Of a DNA stretch of 64,000 nt, positions 9,142-18,264 are shown in pieces (position 1 is the first letter of the stretch; the number at the start of each line of letters is the position of its first letter). Below the pieces are notes generated by a model. That model was not told the DNA's origin, ran no database searches, and worked only from the letters and a program-made list of their open reading frames with translations. The stretch covers positions 1,178,001 to 1,242,000 of the forward strand of contig NC_014166.1 in the NCBI RefSeq assembly GCF_000092245.1. Reading direction: 5' to 3'. The position numbers and the translations under genes are program-made. The stretch is from Arcobacter nitrofigilis DSM 7299. Its GTDB lineage: Bacteria; Campylobacterota; Campylobacteria; Campylobacterales; Arcobacteraceae.

Positions 9142-9588
9142 TTAGATAACCAAAACAGGACATTTAGCTAAACCAGAGATTTTGTGAGAAGTCCCACCAA
9201 GTAAATAACCTGTCAAGTCACCTTGACCTTGTTTACCTACTACAATTAGGTCAATATTATTTGTTTTTGCAAAATGCAAGATTTGTTTCGCAACTTGTCC
9301 TGAACGAATAAATCCTTTTACTTTTTCTTTATTTAATCCTAAGTTGTAAGCTATCTTTTTACCATCTTCTACAACTTCTTTTGCATATTGACCTAAAACA
9401 TCATCCATATTTTCATATTCAGTTGCACCTCTTACCATAGATAAAGAGCCTTCAATAAAACTATGATGTCTAAATACTGAAACAATATTTAGTTCAGAAT
9501 CAAAGTTTTTACAAAGCTCACAAGCTTTTTCAAGTGCACTGTAAGCTAACTCTGAACCATCTAGTCCTACTAATACTTTTTTAAACAT
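9142..9588 (-). CDS. Universal stress protein associated with the ectoine TRAP transporter
   Basis: A 148-residue UspA-family protein. It starts KKVLVGLDGSELAYSALEKA and ends with the ATP-binding motif VVGKQGQGDLTGYLLGGTS (G-2x-G-9x-GS type), so it probably binds ATP. It follows the TRAP large permease gene with a ten-base gap. The same arrangement occurs in the ectoine transporter operon teaABCD of Halomonas, where the nucleotide-binding UspA protein TeaD adjusts uptake. A good AGGAG ribosome site precedes the ATG. The family is certain; transporter control is inferred by analogy. Confidence 0.9.
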   Translation of the reverse strand: MFKKVLVGLDGSELAYSALEKACELCKNFDSELNIVSVFRHHSFIEGSLSMVRGATEYENMDDVLGQYAKEVVEDGKKIAYNLGLNKEKVKGFIRSGQVAKQILHFAKTNNIDLIVVGKQGQGDLTGYLLGGTSHKISGLAKCPVLVI

Positions 9589-9598
9589 ATGTTCTCCT

Positions 9599-10882
9599 TT
9601 ATCTAAAAGCTAAGTCCCTAAAATATAGGGCAATTTGTGGGAAGAAAATTAGTGCAACAGCAACTGATAAAAGTATAAATATAAAAGGAGGTGTTCCTTT
9701 TATTACTTCAAAATATGGTCTTTTGAATATTGCAATTGCTGTAAAAATATCACAACCAAAAGGTGGTGTAGCCGAACCAATAGCAACTTGTAAGGTAATT
9801 ATAGTTCCAACTAAAACTGGATCTAAGCCCACAGAATCAACAACTGGTGCAAAAATTGGAACAAGTACTAAGATTACAACAATAGGATCAACAAACATAC
9901 AACCAACAAAAAATGCAATAGAAATAACAGCTAATACTCCATATTCACCCATCTCTTTTATACCAATTGATGCTAATATCTCTTGTGGAACTTGTGCAAA
10001 AGATAAAATCCATGCAAATGCTGCACCAGCAGCCACTAAGATAAATACTACTGCTGTAACTAAACCAGTTGCAACAGCTGAACTATAAAATTCTTTAAAT
10101 CTCATAGTTTTAAATATAACACCTTCTAAGAATAGGGCATAAGCAACACTAACAGCAGCAGCTTCTGTTGGACTAAAAATACCACCAAAAATACCACCGA
10201 TAATAATTACAGGAAATCCTAAAGGCCATAGAGCATGATAAAATGCTAATAATCTCTCTTTCCAAGTAGATTTTTCTTGAGTTGGTATATCATTTTTGTA
10301 CGCATAAGCAATACAATATATAGAAAAAAGAACTAGAATTAAAAGTCCAGGTCCAATTCCAGCAATAAATAATTCAGGAATTGAAGTTTTAGAAACAATT
10401 CCATAAATAATCATACCAATACTAGGGGGAATTAAAAATGCTATATCACTAGAATTGATTATCAAAGCAAGAATAAATGAGTCTTTATATCCACCTTTTT
10501 GTAATCTTGGTCTAAGTGGAGAACCAATTGCTACAACAGTAGCTTGAGTTGAACCAGAAACTGCTCCAAACATAGCACAAGCACAAGCTGTACTAACTGC
10601 CAAACCACCTTTTATATGTCCCACAAAAGACATTACTAAATCAATTAATTTTTCAGCTGATTTTCCTCTTGTCATAATATCTGCTGATAAAATAAACATA
10701 GGAACTGCAATAAGAGCAGCTGGTCTGATACCACCCATCATTTGCTGAATCATAAATTGCATTCTATCAAAATCACCAAATACTTCATAAAATCCAACAG
10801 TTGACCCTGCAATTAGAGGTATCATCATTGGAAAGCCTAAGAGTAATAATACAACCATTATAGAAAAAATTAAAATTGCCAT
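9599..10882 (-). CDS. uehC: TRAP transporter large permease (UehC/DctM)
   Basis: A 427-residue, 12-helix DctM-type subunit that forms the transport channel of a tripartite ATP-independent periplasmic transporter in the inner membrane. Family marks include MPMMIPLIAG-like N-terminal helices, GAVSGSTQATVVAIG, and PSIGMIIYGIVSKTSIPELFIAG. Gene order UehA, UehB, UehC, Usp and the neighbouring doe genes point to ectoine/hydroxyectoine as substrate. It is separated from the small permease gene by nine bases. Length is normal for the family. The transporter class is sure; the substrate is by context. Confidence 0.92.
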   Translation of the reverse strand: MAILIFSIMVVLLLLGFPMMIPLIAGSTVGFYEVFGDFDRMQFMIQQMMGGIRPAALIAVPMFILSADIMTRGKSAEKLIDLVMSFVGHIKGGLAVSTACACAMFGAVSGSTQATVVAIGSPLRPRLQKGGYKDSFILALIINSSDIAFLIPPSIGMIIYGIVSKTSIPELFIAGIGPGLLILVLFSIYCIAYAYKNDIPTQEKSTWKERLLAFYHALWPLGFPVIIIGGIFGGIFSPTEAAAVSVAYALFLEGVIFKTMRFKEFYSSAVATGLVTAVVFILVAAGAAFAWILSFAQVPQEILASIGIKEMGEYGVLAVISIAFFVGCMFVDPIVVILVLVPIFAPVVDSVGLDPVLVGTIITLQVAIGSATPPFGCDIFTAIAIFKRPYFEVIKGTPPFIFILLSVAVALIFFPQIALYFRDLAFR

Positions 10883-10891
10883 TTTTTACTC

Positions 10892-11479
10892 CTAAACTTC
10901 TATTTGATTAGCTTCATCTGTATAACCATCTTTAATATTTGTAGATAAATATACATCTTCATGTCTAATATTTTTAAGTACTGTTGAAAAATATTGTAAA
11001 CCAGTAATTATAAAACCAATAGGGACCCATAAATAGATAATATAAACATGAATTCCAAGTGCAGGTAATATTCTGCCACTATTATAAATACTTAAGATAT
11101 ACAAAATTGCATAATATGATAAAAAGAACATAAATAGTCCAGTTATAGTTGAAATAATAACCATAAATATTTTTCGCAAGTTTGAATTTAATAAGTCATA
11201 AATAGCTGACATTCTTATATGTCTACCTTGTCTTGCTGCATAACTTAATCCAGCAAAAGTTACAACAACTATGAAAATCATATTTAATTCATCTGTAAAT
11301 ATAATTGCATCATTGAAAATAAATCTACTAACAACAGCTGCAATAGTATTTATAGCCATTGCAATAATACCAAGTCCAAGCATCAGTTTTTCGAACTTAC
11401 CAATTATCTTATCCATAAAATCAAGACCTTTTAAAAGAGGGTTAATCTTTTTTTTGGATACCTTTTCTGAATTTTCCAT
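10892..11479 (-). CDS. uehB: TRAP transporter small permease (UehB/DctQ)
   Basis: A 195-residue DctQ-type protein with four membrane helices (about 34-60, 70-92, 108-133, 145-168) and a charged N-terminus. It pairs with the DctM subunit encoded nine bases downstream to make the membrane part of the transporter. The core region (FIFNDAIIFTDELNMIFIVV) has the usual DctQ layout with an acidic segment between helices. The position between the binding protein and large permease genes fixes its identity. Slightly long for the family because of the N- and C-terminal tails. Confidence 0.9.
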   Translation of the reverse strand: MENSEKVSKKKINPLLKGLDFMDKIIGKFEKLMLGLGIIAMAINTIAAVVSRFIFNDAIIFTDELNMIFIVVVTFAGLSYAARQGRHIRMSAIYDLLNSNLRKIFMVIISTITGLFMFFLSYYAILYILSIYNSGRILPALGIHVYIIYLWVPIGFIITGLQYFSTVLKNIRHEDVYLSTNIKDGYTDEANQIEV

Positions 11480-11540
11480 TATTAAACTCCTGAATAGATA
11501 GCTTAAGTGCTATCTATTGTTATGATAAAACTAAAAAGTT

Positions 11541-12554
11541 TTATTTTGCATTTTTTTCTGCTTCTTCTAGGTCTATTCTCATTTGATCTAAAAGTTTTTT
11601 ATTTGAAGCACTTTTTGAAGCAAATTTTTCTTGAACTGGTTTTGCTCTTTCTTTAAATGCTTTTCTCTCTTCTTTTGTTAAAGTAACAATTTTATAATCA
11701 GGATTAGTTCTTACTATTCTTCCTAAACCATAAGCATCAAGTTTTTGAGCCTCTTTTAAAATCACTTTCTCAGCATGAGCAGAAGCATCTTTTACAAGTT
11801 TTTTATCTTTTGCACTTAATTTATCATAGAATTGTTTGTTTGTAACTGCACAAGCATTAAAACTACTATGTCCTATATAAGTTAAAACTTTTGATAATTT
11901 ATCTAAATCATAAGCTTCAATCCAAACAGTTGGGTTTTCTTCACCATCAACCATATTTGTTTTTAAAGCACCAATTAAATCACCCCAACTCATAGGAACA
12001 GGAGAAGCTCCAAATGCTTTATAAGTATCAACCAAAATTGGAGAACCAGGCATAACCCTCATTTTCATTCCTTCTAAATCTTTAGGAGATCTAAACACTT
12101 TATTTGTAGTAATTGCCATTTCACCTTCTGGAAAAACTGCTAATAACTCTAATCCATGTTTGTTGAAAATTGGAGGTAAAAGTTTATTAATAGCTTTTGA
12201 GTGTTTGAAAAAATAGTCTAACTCTTTTGTATCAGTTGGTAAAACATAAGGTAGAGTAAATAGATCCATTTCAGGAATTGTTCCACCCATATAACCAGTT
12301 GATTGTCCTAAAAATTGAATCAATCCAGCTCTTGTTTGTTCCAAAAGGTCTGTCTCTTCACCTAATGAACCAACAGGGTATATTTTAATTTTGTTATCAG
12401 AATGAGTTTCAATATAGTTTTTAAAGGCCACTGCATAAATACCTTGAGGATCATCTACCCCTTCACCCATTGCATACTTCCATGTTGCTGCACTAAGACT
12501 TGTTGCAGCTATCATACCTGCAAGAACCAGAGATTTTAAGTTAATTAATTTCAT
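11541..12554 (-). CDS. uehA: TRAP transporter solute-binding protein (UehA/DctP), ectoine-type
   Basis: A 337-residue periplasmic binding protein. A signal peptide (KSLVLAGMIAATSLSAA, cut near residue 22) precedes a DctP fold: DPQGIYAVAFKNYIE, IYPVGSLGEETDLLEQTRAG and MRVMPGSPILVDTYKAFGAS (the conserved Arg that binds the substrate carboxylate). It captures solute in the periplasm and delivers it to UehBC. It follows doeA with an 86-base gap and starts the transporter part of the operon. Substrate ectoine or hydroxyectoine is inferred from the surrounding genes; binding-pocket residues could be compared with UehA and TeaA structures. Confidence 0.9.
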   Translation of the reverse strand: MKLINLKSLVLAGMIAATSLSAATWKYAMGEGVDDPQGIYAVAFKNYIETHSDNKIKIYPVGSLGEETDLLEQTRAGLIQFLGQSTGYMGGTIPEMDLFTLPYVLPTDTKELDYFFKHSKAINKLLPPIFNKHGLELLAVFPEGEMAITTNKVFRSPKDLEGMKMRVMPGSPILVDTYKAFGASPVPMSWGDLIGALKTNMVDGEENPTVWIEAYDLDKLSKVLTYIGHSSFNACAVTNKQFYDKLSAKDKKLVKDASAHAEKVILKEAQKLDAYGLGRIVRTNPDYKIVTLTKEERKAFKERAKPVQEKFASKSASNKKLLDQMRIDLEEAEKNAK

Positions 12555-12640
12555 AAATTTTCCTTTATTTTTTTATTTGTTTAAACACCATTACTTTACG
12601 TACTTTAAAAAGATTTTTTATTTTAATCCTCCTTTATACT

Positions 12641-13825
12641 CTATTTAATGAATAACTCTCTTGGGAAATCACAAAAAGTTTCCACTCCTGTATCTGTGAT
12701 ATAGATACTTTCAGTTATTTCCATTCCCCAATCAGCCTGCCAAATACCTGGCATAAAATGGAAAGTCATTCCAGGTTCTAGTACAGTTAAGTCCGTTGCC
12801 CTTAAACTACAAGTTCTTTCACCCCAATCAGGAGGATAACTAACTCCTATAGGGTAACCACATCTTGCACCATTTCTATCAATGCCATATTTATGCATTA
12901 CAGTATCAACTGCATTTGCAATATCACAAGTTCTATTTCCAGGTTTAGCTTGTTCAAGTCCTGCCTCAATAGCTTCTATTAAAGCTTTTTCTGCATCATA
13001 ATATTTTTGATTGGGTTTGCCCATAAAAATAGTTCTTGACATAGGACAATGATATCTTTTATAACAACCTGATATCTCAAAATAAGTTGCCTCATTCTTT
13101 TTAAAAGGTCTTTCATCCCAAGTAATATGAGATGCAGATGCATCGGCACCTGAAGGTAACAATGGTACAATTGAAGGATAATCACCACCATATCCATCAA
13201 CACCTGCAATTGCAGTTTCATAAATTTGTGAAACAACATGACTTTTTGGAATACCAACTCTTACTACATCTAAAACTCTTTGATGTATTTTTTGAGTAAT
13301 CCTCCCCGCTATTTTCATAAATTCAATCTCTTTTGTAGATTTAACTCCTCTAGCCCAATTGACTAAGTTATTTGCATTTATAAAGTTTGCATTTGGTAGA
13401 GTTGCTGTTAATCTAAAATGAGCCTCAGCCGTATAATAATAACTATCCCTCTCGGTTGCTATTACACATTTATCCCATTTCTTTTTATTAAGAATATTTT
13501 CACCAATCCATGTCATTGGATGTTCATCTAAATTTTGTACATATTTTTCTGGATAACCATAAAGATTATCTTCTTTCATGTAACATTTTATCAATGCGGC
13601 ATTTCTATCCATAAGTCTTCCAAACCAAATAGGCTCATCTTCATCAAGGGAAATAATAACCCCTTGATGAACATAAAAAGACCAACCATCATATCCTGTA
13701 AGCCAATTCATATTTCCAGGATCAGTTGCAATTAAAACATCGATTCTTCTTTGTTGCATCAATGATTTAACTCTTCTAATCCTTTGGACATACTCTTTTT
13801 TAGTAAAAGGTAATTTTTCTCTCAT
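12641..13825 (-). CDS. doeA: Ectoine hydrolase DoeA (M24 family)
   Basis: A 394-residue creatinase/prolidase-fold protein. The N-terminal domain (MREKLPFTKKEYVQRIRRVK) is followed by the pita-bread domain with YGGDYPSIVPLLPSGADAS and ASHITWDERPFKKNEATYFE, sequences I recognise from DoeA/EutD rather than from true peptidases. DoeA opens the ring of ectoine to N-acetyl-2,4-diaminobutyrate in the cytoplasm. It is the key marker that assigns this whole cluster to ectoine breakdown. It lies nine bases after the aldehyde dehydrogenase gene. Full length, no sign of damage. Confidence 0.92.
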   Translation of the reverse strand: MREKLPFTKKEYVQRIRRVKSLMQQRRIDVLIATDPGNMNWLTGYDGWSFYVHQGVIISLDEDEPIWFGRLMDRNAALIKCYMKEDNLYGYPEKYVQNLDEHPMTWIGENILNKKKWDKCVIATERDSYYYTAEAHFRLTATLPNANFINANNLVNWARGVKSTKEIEFMKIAGRITQKIHQRVLDVVRVGIPKSHVVSQIYETAIAGVDGYGGDYPSIVPLLPSGADASASHITWDERPFKKNEATYFEISGCYKRYHCPMSRTIFMGKPNQKYYDAEKALIEAIEAGLEQAKPGNRTCDIANAVDTVMHKYGIDRNGARCGYPIGVSYPPDWGERTCSLRATDLTVLEPGMTFHFMPGIWQADWGMEITESIYITDTGVETFCDFPRELFIK

Positions 13826-13834
13826 TTTGATTCC

Positions 13835-15229
13835 CTATTTAACAGGACCTACCCAAACTTGTTGAGTATTCACAAACATTTTAATACCATGAGGACCTAA
13901 TTCTCTTCCTAAACCTGATTTTTTAACTCCACCACTTGGAAGTCTAGGATCTGATTTAACAATTCCATTAATTGAAACTTGACCAGTAACAATTTTACTT
14001 GCTATTTTTTTACCTTTTTCAATATCACCTGTCCATACTGAACCACCTAAACCATATTCTGTGTCATTAGCAATTTCTAATGCATGGTCTGCATCTTTTG
14101 CTTTAATAACTGCTGCAATAGGGCCAAATGTCTCTTGACAAGATACAACCATTCCCGGTTCTACATCTGCTAAAAGGGTTACAGGAAAAAAGAATCCTTT
14201 TCCTTCCATTCTATTTCCACCTAAAACTAGTCTTGCTCCTGCACTTACTGATCTATCAACTTGTTCGTGCATCTCTTCAACTAACTCACGTCTAGCTATT
14301 GGACCAATTTTTGTTGATTCATCTTTTGGGTCACCTAAAGTTAGTTTCTCAAATCTCTCTTTTAATAAAGAGATAAATTTTTCATAAATAGGTTCTTCCA
14401 CAATGATTCTTTTGGCAGCAATACAAGATTGACCAGCATTGATATATCTTGAAAGAACAATTACATCTGCTGCATGTTCTAAATCTTTTGTGTCAGCTAA
14501 TACAATAGCTGCATCGCTTCCCCCAAGTTCTAATACTACTGGTTTGATCTCACTTCCAGCAATTGCTCCAACAGCTGAACCAGCTTTTGATGAACCTGTT
14601 AAAGATACCCCAGTAACAAGTGGATGTCTAATGATTGATTCAATTTGTGAGTGATTAATAACTACATTTTGAACTAAATTTTTAGGCATACCTGCTTTTT
14701 CAAAAGCTTGTACAATTTTAATTGCACATAAAGGTGTATGAGAATCATGTTTCATAATACAAGAGTTCCCTGACATAAGAGCAGGTGCTAAGTATCTAAA
14801 AGCTAACCAAAAAGGTGCATTCCAAGGAAGTAATCCTAAAGTTACACCTAAAGGTAAATATTGCACAAAACTTTCTGTTGCATCAGAATCTATGAATTCA
14901 GTTTTTAAATATTCCCCAGCATTTTGAGCATAGTGTTCTGCTGCCCAAGCTGCTTTATTTACTTCTCCCCTTGCTTCATTGATAGGTTTTCCCATCTCTT
15001 CAGTCATAGGTAGTGCATATTCATCAAGATTGTCTTTCATCTCTTTTGCAACAGCTCTTAAAAGCTCAGCTCTTTGTTCAAAAGAACTGTCTCTCCAAGA
15101 GTTTACATAAACATCTTGTGAGTTTTCAATTATCTCTCTTACTTCTTCAGCTGTATTCATAGGAATCTCATACACTGTCTCTTCAGTGTATGGATTGATT
15201 GATTTAAAATGTGTTGAACTGTATCCCAT
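13835..15229 (-). CDS. doeC: Aldehyde dehydrogenase, probable DoeC (aspartate-semialdehyde dehydrogenase)
   Basis: A 464-residue NAD(P)-dependent aldehyde dehydrogenase close in form to the Sad/GabD succinate-semialdehyde group. Visible elements: LGLLPWNAPFWLAFR (nucleotide-binding region), VLELGGSDAAIVL (general base Glu) and NAGQSCIAAKR (catalytic Cys). In ectoine breakdown DoeC oxidises aspartate semialdehyde, made by DoeD, to aspartate. It sits nine bases downstream of the aminotransferase gene and nine upstream of doeA. The family is sure; the aspartate-semialdehyde assignment rests on the operon. Confidence 0.87.
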   Translation of the reverse strand: MGYSSTHFKSINPYTEETVYEIPMNTAEEVREIIENSQDVYVNSWRDSSFEQRAELLRAVAKEMKDNLDEYALPMTEEMGKPINEARGEVNKAAWAAEHYAQNAGEYLKTEFIDSDATESFVQYLPLGVTLGLLPWNAPFWLAFRYLAPALMSGNSCIMKHDSHTPLCAIKIVQAFEKAGMPKNLVQNVVINHSQIESIIRHPLVTGVSLTGSSKAGSAVGAIAGSEIKPVVLELGGSDAAIVLADTKDLEHAADVIVLSRYINAGQSCIAAKRIIVEEPIYEKFISLLKERFEKLTLGDPKDESTKIGPIARRELVEEMHEQVDRSVSAGARLVLGGNRMEGKGFFFPVTLLADVEPGMVVSCQETFGPIAAVIKAKDADHALEIANDTEYGLGGSVWTGDIEKGKKIASKIVTGQVSINGIVKSDPRLPSGGVKKSGLGRELGPHGIKMFVNTQQVWVGPVK

Positions 15230-15238
15230 AATAACCCC

Positions 15239-16483
15239 TTAACCTAAGATTGCTTCAACAGATTTTACAAATCTGCTTAGACCCTCTTTTAAAGTATCTT
15301 CTTCAATTGTCAATGGAGGAATAAATTTAATAATTTCACCTGTACTACAAGCTCCAATAATCAAACCATTTTCAAAACATTTAGTTGTAATCTCTTTTGT
15401 CATTGCTGCACTTTCAAAATCAATTGCTAACATCATTCCTTTTTGTCTTACACCTTTTACAGCATCATATTTAGAGTTTAAAGCATCTATAGTCTCTCTT
15501 ATAATGTCACCTTTTCTTTTTGTTTCATTATTAAAAGTTTCATCTTTGAAATACTCTAAACCAACTTTACCTGCTACAAAAGAGATACCTTGTCCTCTAA
15601 ATGTACCTGTATGTTGCCCTGGACCCCAAGCTTTATCAATCTCTGGTTTATTAACTAACATTCCAATAGGAGTTCCAAAACCACCTAAACCTTTTGCTAA
15701 AATAATAATATCTGGATCAACATCTAAATCATCAAAACTAAAGTAGCTTCCACATCTTCCTACTCCACATTGAATACTGTCTAAAATAAATAGTGCTCCA
15801 GTATCTTTTGCTAGTTTTTGCACACCTTGTAACCACTCTTTTGTAGCAACTCGTACACCACCTTCTGCTTGTACTGGCTCAACAATAAAACCAGCAGGAG
15901 GCAACATCCCTGAACCTAAATCAAACATTTTTTGTCTTAAGTTTTCTAAAGCATCCATATCATTAAAAGTATCTCTAATAACATTATTTAAAGGAACTCC
16001 TGAACTACTTCTAAAAGCATTGTTTGCGGTACAAGCTAATGCACCTAAAGTCATACCATGGAAACCTCTATTAAAAGCAACAATTTCTGTTCTACCAGTA
16101 ACTTTTCTAGCTAATTTAAGTGCAGCTTCAACGGCATTTGTTCCTGTTGGTCCTGTGAATTGAACTTTTCTATTGTCCCAACCTCGTGGTTCTAATACAG
16201 TTTTTACAAATGTATTTATAAAATCTCTTTTTACATCTGTAAACATATCTAATGAGTGAATAACTCCATCTCTTTGGATGAAGTCAATTACTGCATCTTT
16301 CATTTTTGGATTATTATGTCCAAAATTTAGAACACCTGCACCTGCAAAAAAGTCTATAAATTCTTTATCATTTTCATCTATCATTACTGCGTTTGATGAC
16401 GATTTAAAAACAGTTGGCACTGCTCTACAATATGCTCTAATTTCTGATTCGTGTTTTTCAAATGTATTCATTTCATTTTTCAT
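15239..16483 (-). CDS. doeD: Diaminobutyrate aminotransferase, probable DoeD
   Basis: A 414-residue class-III PLP-dependent aminotransferase. It shows FFAGAGVLNFGHNNPKMKDA near the N-terminus, QFTGPTGTNAVEAALKLAR, GFHGMTLGALA, and the PLP-lysine region IILAKGLGGFGTPIG. It moves the terminal amino group of 2,4-diaminobutyrate to 2-oxoglutarate, giving aspartate semialdehyde. The biosynthetic enzyme EctB is very similar, but ectA and ectC are absent and doeA is present, so the catabolic role fits. It is the first gene of the operon; AAGGA lies seven bases before the ATG. The long leader upstream may carry regulation. Confidence 0.88.
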   Translation of the reverse strand: MKNEMNTFEKHESEIRAYCRAVPTVFKSSSNAVMIDENDKEFIDFFAGAGVLNFGHNNPKMKDAVIDFIQRDGVIHSLDMFTDVKRDFINTFVKTVLEPRGWDNRKVQFTGPTGTNAVEAALKLARKVTGRTEIVAFNRGFHGMTLGALACTANNAFRSSSGVPLNNVIRDTFNDMDALENLRQKMFDLGSGMLPPAGFIVEPVQAEGGVRVATKEWLQGVQKLAKDTGALFILDSIQCGVGRCGSYFSFDDLDVDPDIIILAKGLGGFGTPIGMLVNKPEIDKAWGPGQHTGTFRGQGISFVAGKVGLEYFKDETFNNETKRKGDIIRETIDALNSKYDAVKGVRQKGMMLAIDFESAAMTKEITTKCFENGLIIGACSTGEIIKFIPPLTIEEDTLKEGLSRFVKSVEAILG

Positions 16484-16520
16484 TTTTATTCCTTAAAATA
16501 TATTATTATTTGTTTGATTT

Positions 16521-16644
16521 TGTTGGAAAGACCCTAATAGATAAGTAATATGTTTAATGTAATAGATTTATTTATGTATTAAACAATATTGCTTAATAGC
16601 ACAATTAAAGTAATCAAAGGTAATTGTGCAGGGTCTACCTGGCA
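16521..16644. other. Three-way-junction-like structured element in the doe leader region
   Basis: AGACCCT (16529-16535) pairs with AGGGTCT (16630-16636) and encloses two hairpins: GTTTAAT/ATTAAAC (16552-16558 with 16578-16584) and GCACAATTA/TAATTGTGC (16599-16607 with 16621-16629). The last arm abuts the closing stem exactly. If read as plus-strand RNA the closing stem can extend after a 2x2 internal loop by six more pairs (TGTTGG 16521-16526 with CTGGCA 16639-16644, three of them G-U). The wobble pairs favour a plus-strand RNA, but the element also lies in the leader of doeD on the minus strand. It matches no riboswitch class I know. Confidence 0.4.
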
Positions 16645-16650
16645 CCTAAA

Positions 16651-16776
16651 ATGAAGTTTTTGTCTTGGATTAGTATGTTTTGTATTTGTTTTATTGGATG
16701 GGGAATAATATACATAATATTTGAGAAGATAAAAGAATTAAATACTTTTTCTAATTCTAACAATCTATTATTATAA
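16651..16776 (+). CDS. Possible 41-residue membrane peptide
   Basis: An ATG-initiated reading frame just after the structured element encodes a peptide with one hydrophobic helix (about residues 4-24, rich in Trp, Cys, Ile) and a short polar tail (EKIKELNTFSNSNN). No strong ribosome site is visible before the ATG, so it may be non-coding. The hydrophobic profile with a Lys-rich exit resembles small inner-membrane peptides. It does not overlap any other gene. Confidence 0.25.
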   Translation: MKFLSWISMFCICFIGWGIIYIIFEKIKELNTFSNSNNLLL

Positions 16777-16970
16777 GAAATCATATTAACTCCTTTCCTT
16801 ATTTTATTATGCAAGAAGTCTAACCAAAATAAAAATCTATGTCAATTTTGAATTGTATATAAAATATACAGATATATTATAAGTTTTTAGTTGGTATAAA
16901 CTATTTACTTTGAATATTGTATTAAGTGTATTCTTAAATTTAAAGCAGATAATTAATTTATATTAAAAGA

Positions 16971-17004
16971 TAAAGATAAATAATATTATTATTATTTATC
17001 TTTA
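16971..17004. promoter_or_regulatory. 14-bp perfect inverted repeat upstream of the MFS gene
   Basis: TAAAGATAAATAAT (16971-16984) and ATTATTTATCTTTA (16991-17004) form a perfect stem around ATTATT, 75 bases before the MFS start codon. It may be a regulator-binding operator or an RNA hairpin. Apart from this, the structured element and the small frame, the 596-base gap 16484-17079 shows only AT-rich promoter-like sequence. Confidence 0.5.
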
Positions 17005-17079
17005 TGTAAAAATAATAATAAAGTTATATTTTATATTTTAAAGCTATTATTTCTACCTATTTAAATATTTGGAAAATAA

Positions 17080-18264
17080 ATGATAAAAAATCTTTTTAAA
17101 TCAAGAGTAGCTTTACTTTATATATTATCAATATCTATGGTTTTTTCTTTTTCTGCTTGGATGAGTTTGCTTAATAATTATGTGGTAGAAGTGGCCTCTT
17201 TTGATGGTAGTCAAATAGGTATTTTACAAAGTTTAAGGGAAATTCCTGGTTTTTTGGCCTTTACAGTTATTTTAGTAATTATGTTTATTGCTCAACAAAG
17301 GTTAGCTTATATTTCAATGATAGCTTTAGGTTTGGGAGTATTTTTAACTGGACTTTATCCTAGTGCTTTGGGATTATATCTAACTACAATTTTGATGTCT
17401 ACTGGGTTTCATTATTTAGAAACTTTAAATCAATCCTTATCTTTACAATGGCTTGATAAATCAAAAGCTCCAATAGTTTTGGGAAAAATTACAGCAGCTA
17501 AATCTTTTACTTCTCTTATCGTATTTGTTTTAATATATATTATGATGAAGTTTTATAATGTAGAGTATAAATATGTTTATGCTTTTTTTGGTTTAGTTAC
17601 TTCAGTTGTTGCAATAGTTGCTTGGATAGGTTTTGAGCATTTTAAAGATGATGTTGTACAAGAGAAAAAATTGGTTATAAAAAAAGAGTATTGGCTTTTT
17701 TATGTTTTAACATTTTTTGCAGGGGCTAGAAGACAGATTTTTGTAGTATTTGCAGGATTTTTACTTGTAGAAAAGTTTGGCTTAGATATTGAAAATATGG
17801 TAACTTTACTTTTTGTTAATTCTGTTTTAAATATATATCTTGCTCCAAAAATTGGTAAGTTTATTGTAAAAGTAGGGGAGTCAACTACTTTAAAAATAGA
17901 GTATATTGGACTAATGTTAGTTTTTACTTCTTATGCTTTTGTTGATAATATATATTTTGCATTTTTCTTATATGTTATTGATAATCTATTATTTTCAATG
18001 GCAATTGCTTTAAAAACATATTTTCAAAAAATTGCAGATCCAAAAGATATAGCAAGTGCTAGTGCTGTTAGTTTTACTATCAATCATATTGCAGCTGTAT
18101 TCTTACCATTTTTCTTAGGTTTGATTTGGTTATATTCTCATTCGCTTGTTTTTATAATTGGTGCGCTTATTGGTTTAGCCTCTTTTATTTTATCTTTTTT
18201 AGTTCCTCTTCATCCAAGCCAAGGGTTTGAAACTACTTTAGTAAAAAAAGAGAGTATTGTTTAA
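17080..18264 (+). CDS. MFS transporter
   Basis: A 394-residue protein with about 12 membrane helices and a central cytoplasmic loop (HFKDDVVQEKKLVIKKEYW near residue 190), the typical major facilitator layout. The loop between helices 2 and 3 is atypical, so I cannot place it in a substrate family. It is divergent from the ectoine operon across a 596-base gap and converges with an ABC exporter operon, overlapping its last gene by four bases. Length is normal. The substrate is unknown. Confidence 0.82.
   Translation: MIKNLFKSRVALLYILSISMVFSFSAWMSLLNNYVVEVASFDGSQIGILQSLREIPGFLAFTVILVIMFIAQQRLAYISMIALGLGVFLTGLYPSALGLYLTTILMSTGFHYLETLNQSLSLQWLDKSKAPIVLGKITAAKSFTSLIVFVLIYIMMKFYNVEYKYVYAFFGLVTSVVAIVAWIGFEHFKDDVVQEKKLVIKKEYWLFYVLTFFAGARRQIFVVFAGFLLVEKFGLDIENMVTLLFVNSVLNIYLAPKIGKFIVKVGESTTLKIEYIGLMLVFTSYAFVDNIYFAFFLYVIDNLLFSMAIALKTYFQKIADPKDIASASAVSFTINHIAAVFLPFFLGLIWLYSHSLVFIIGALIGLASFILSFLVPLHPSQGFETTLVKKESIV

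Noticed and set aside
9723-10088. 121-codon open frame antisense to the TRAP large permease gene
   Set aside because: It mirrors the codon pattern of the strongly supported gene on the other strand and resembles no protein.
16634-16653. Purine-riboswitch-like string (TCTACC, GGCACC, TAAAATG as in xpt leaders)
   Set aside because: The 3' arm needed for the P3 hairpin and the J3/1 region are missing, and the P2 loop does not fit.
16640-16655. TGGCAC resembling a sigma-54 -24 element
   Set aside because: No TTGC element at the proper distance.
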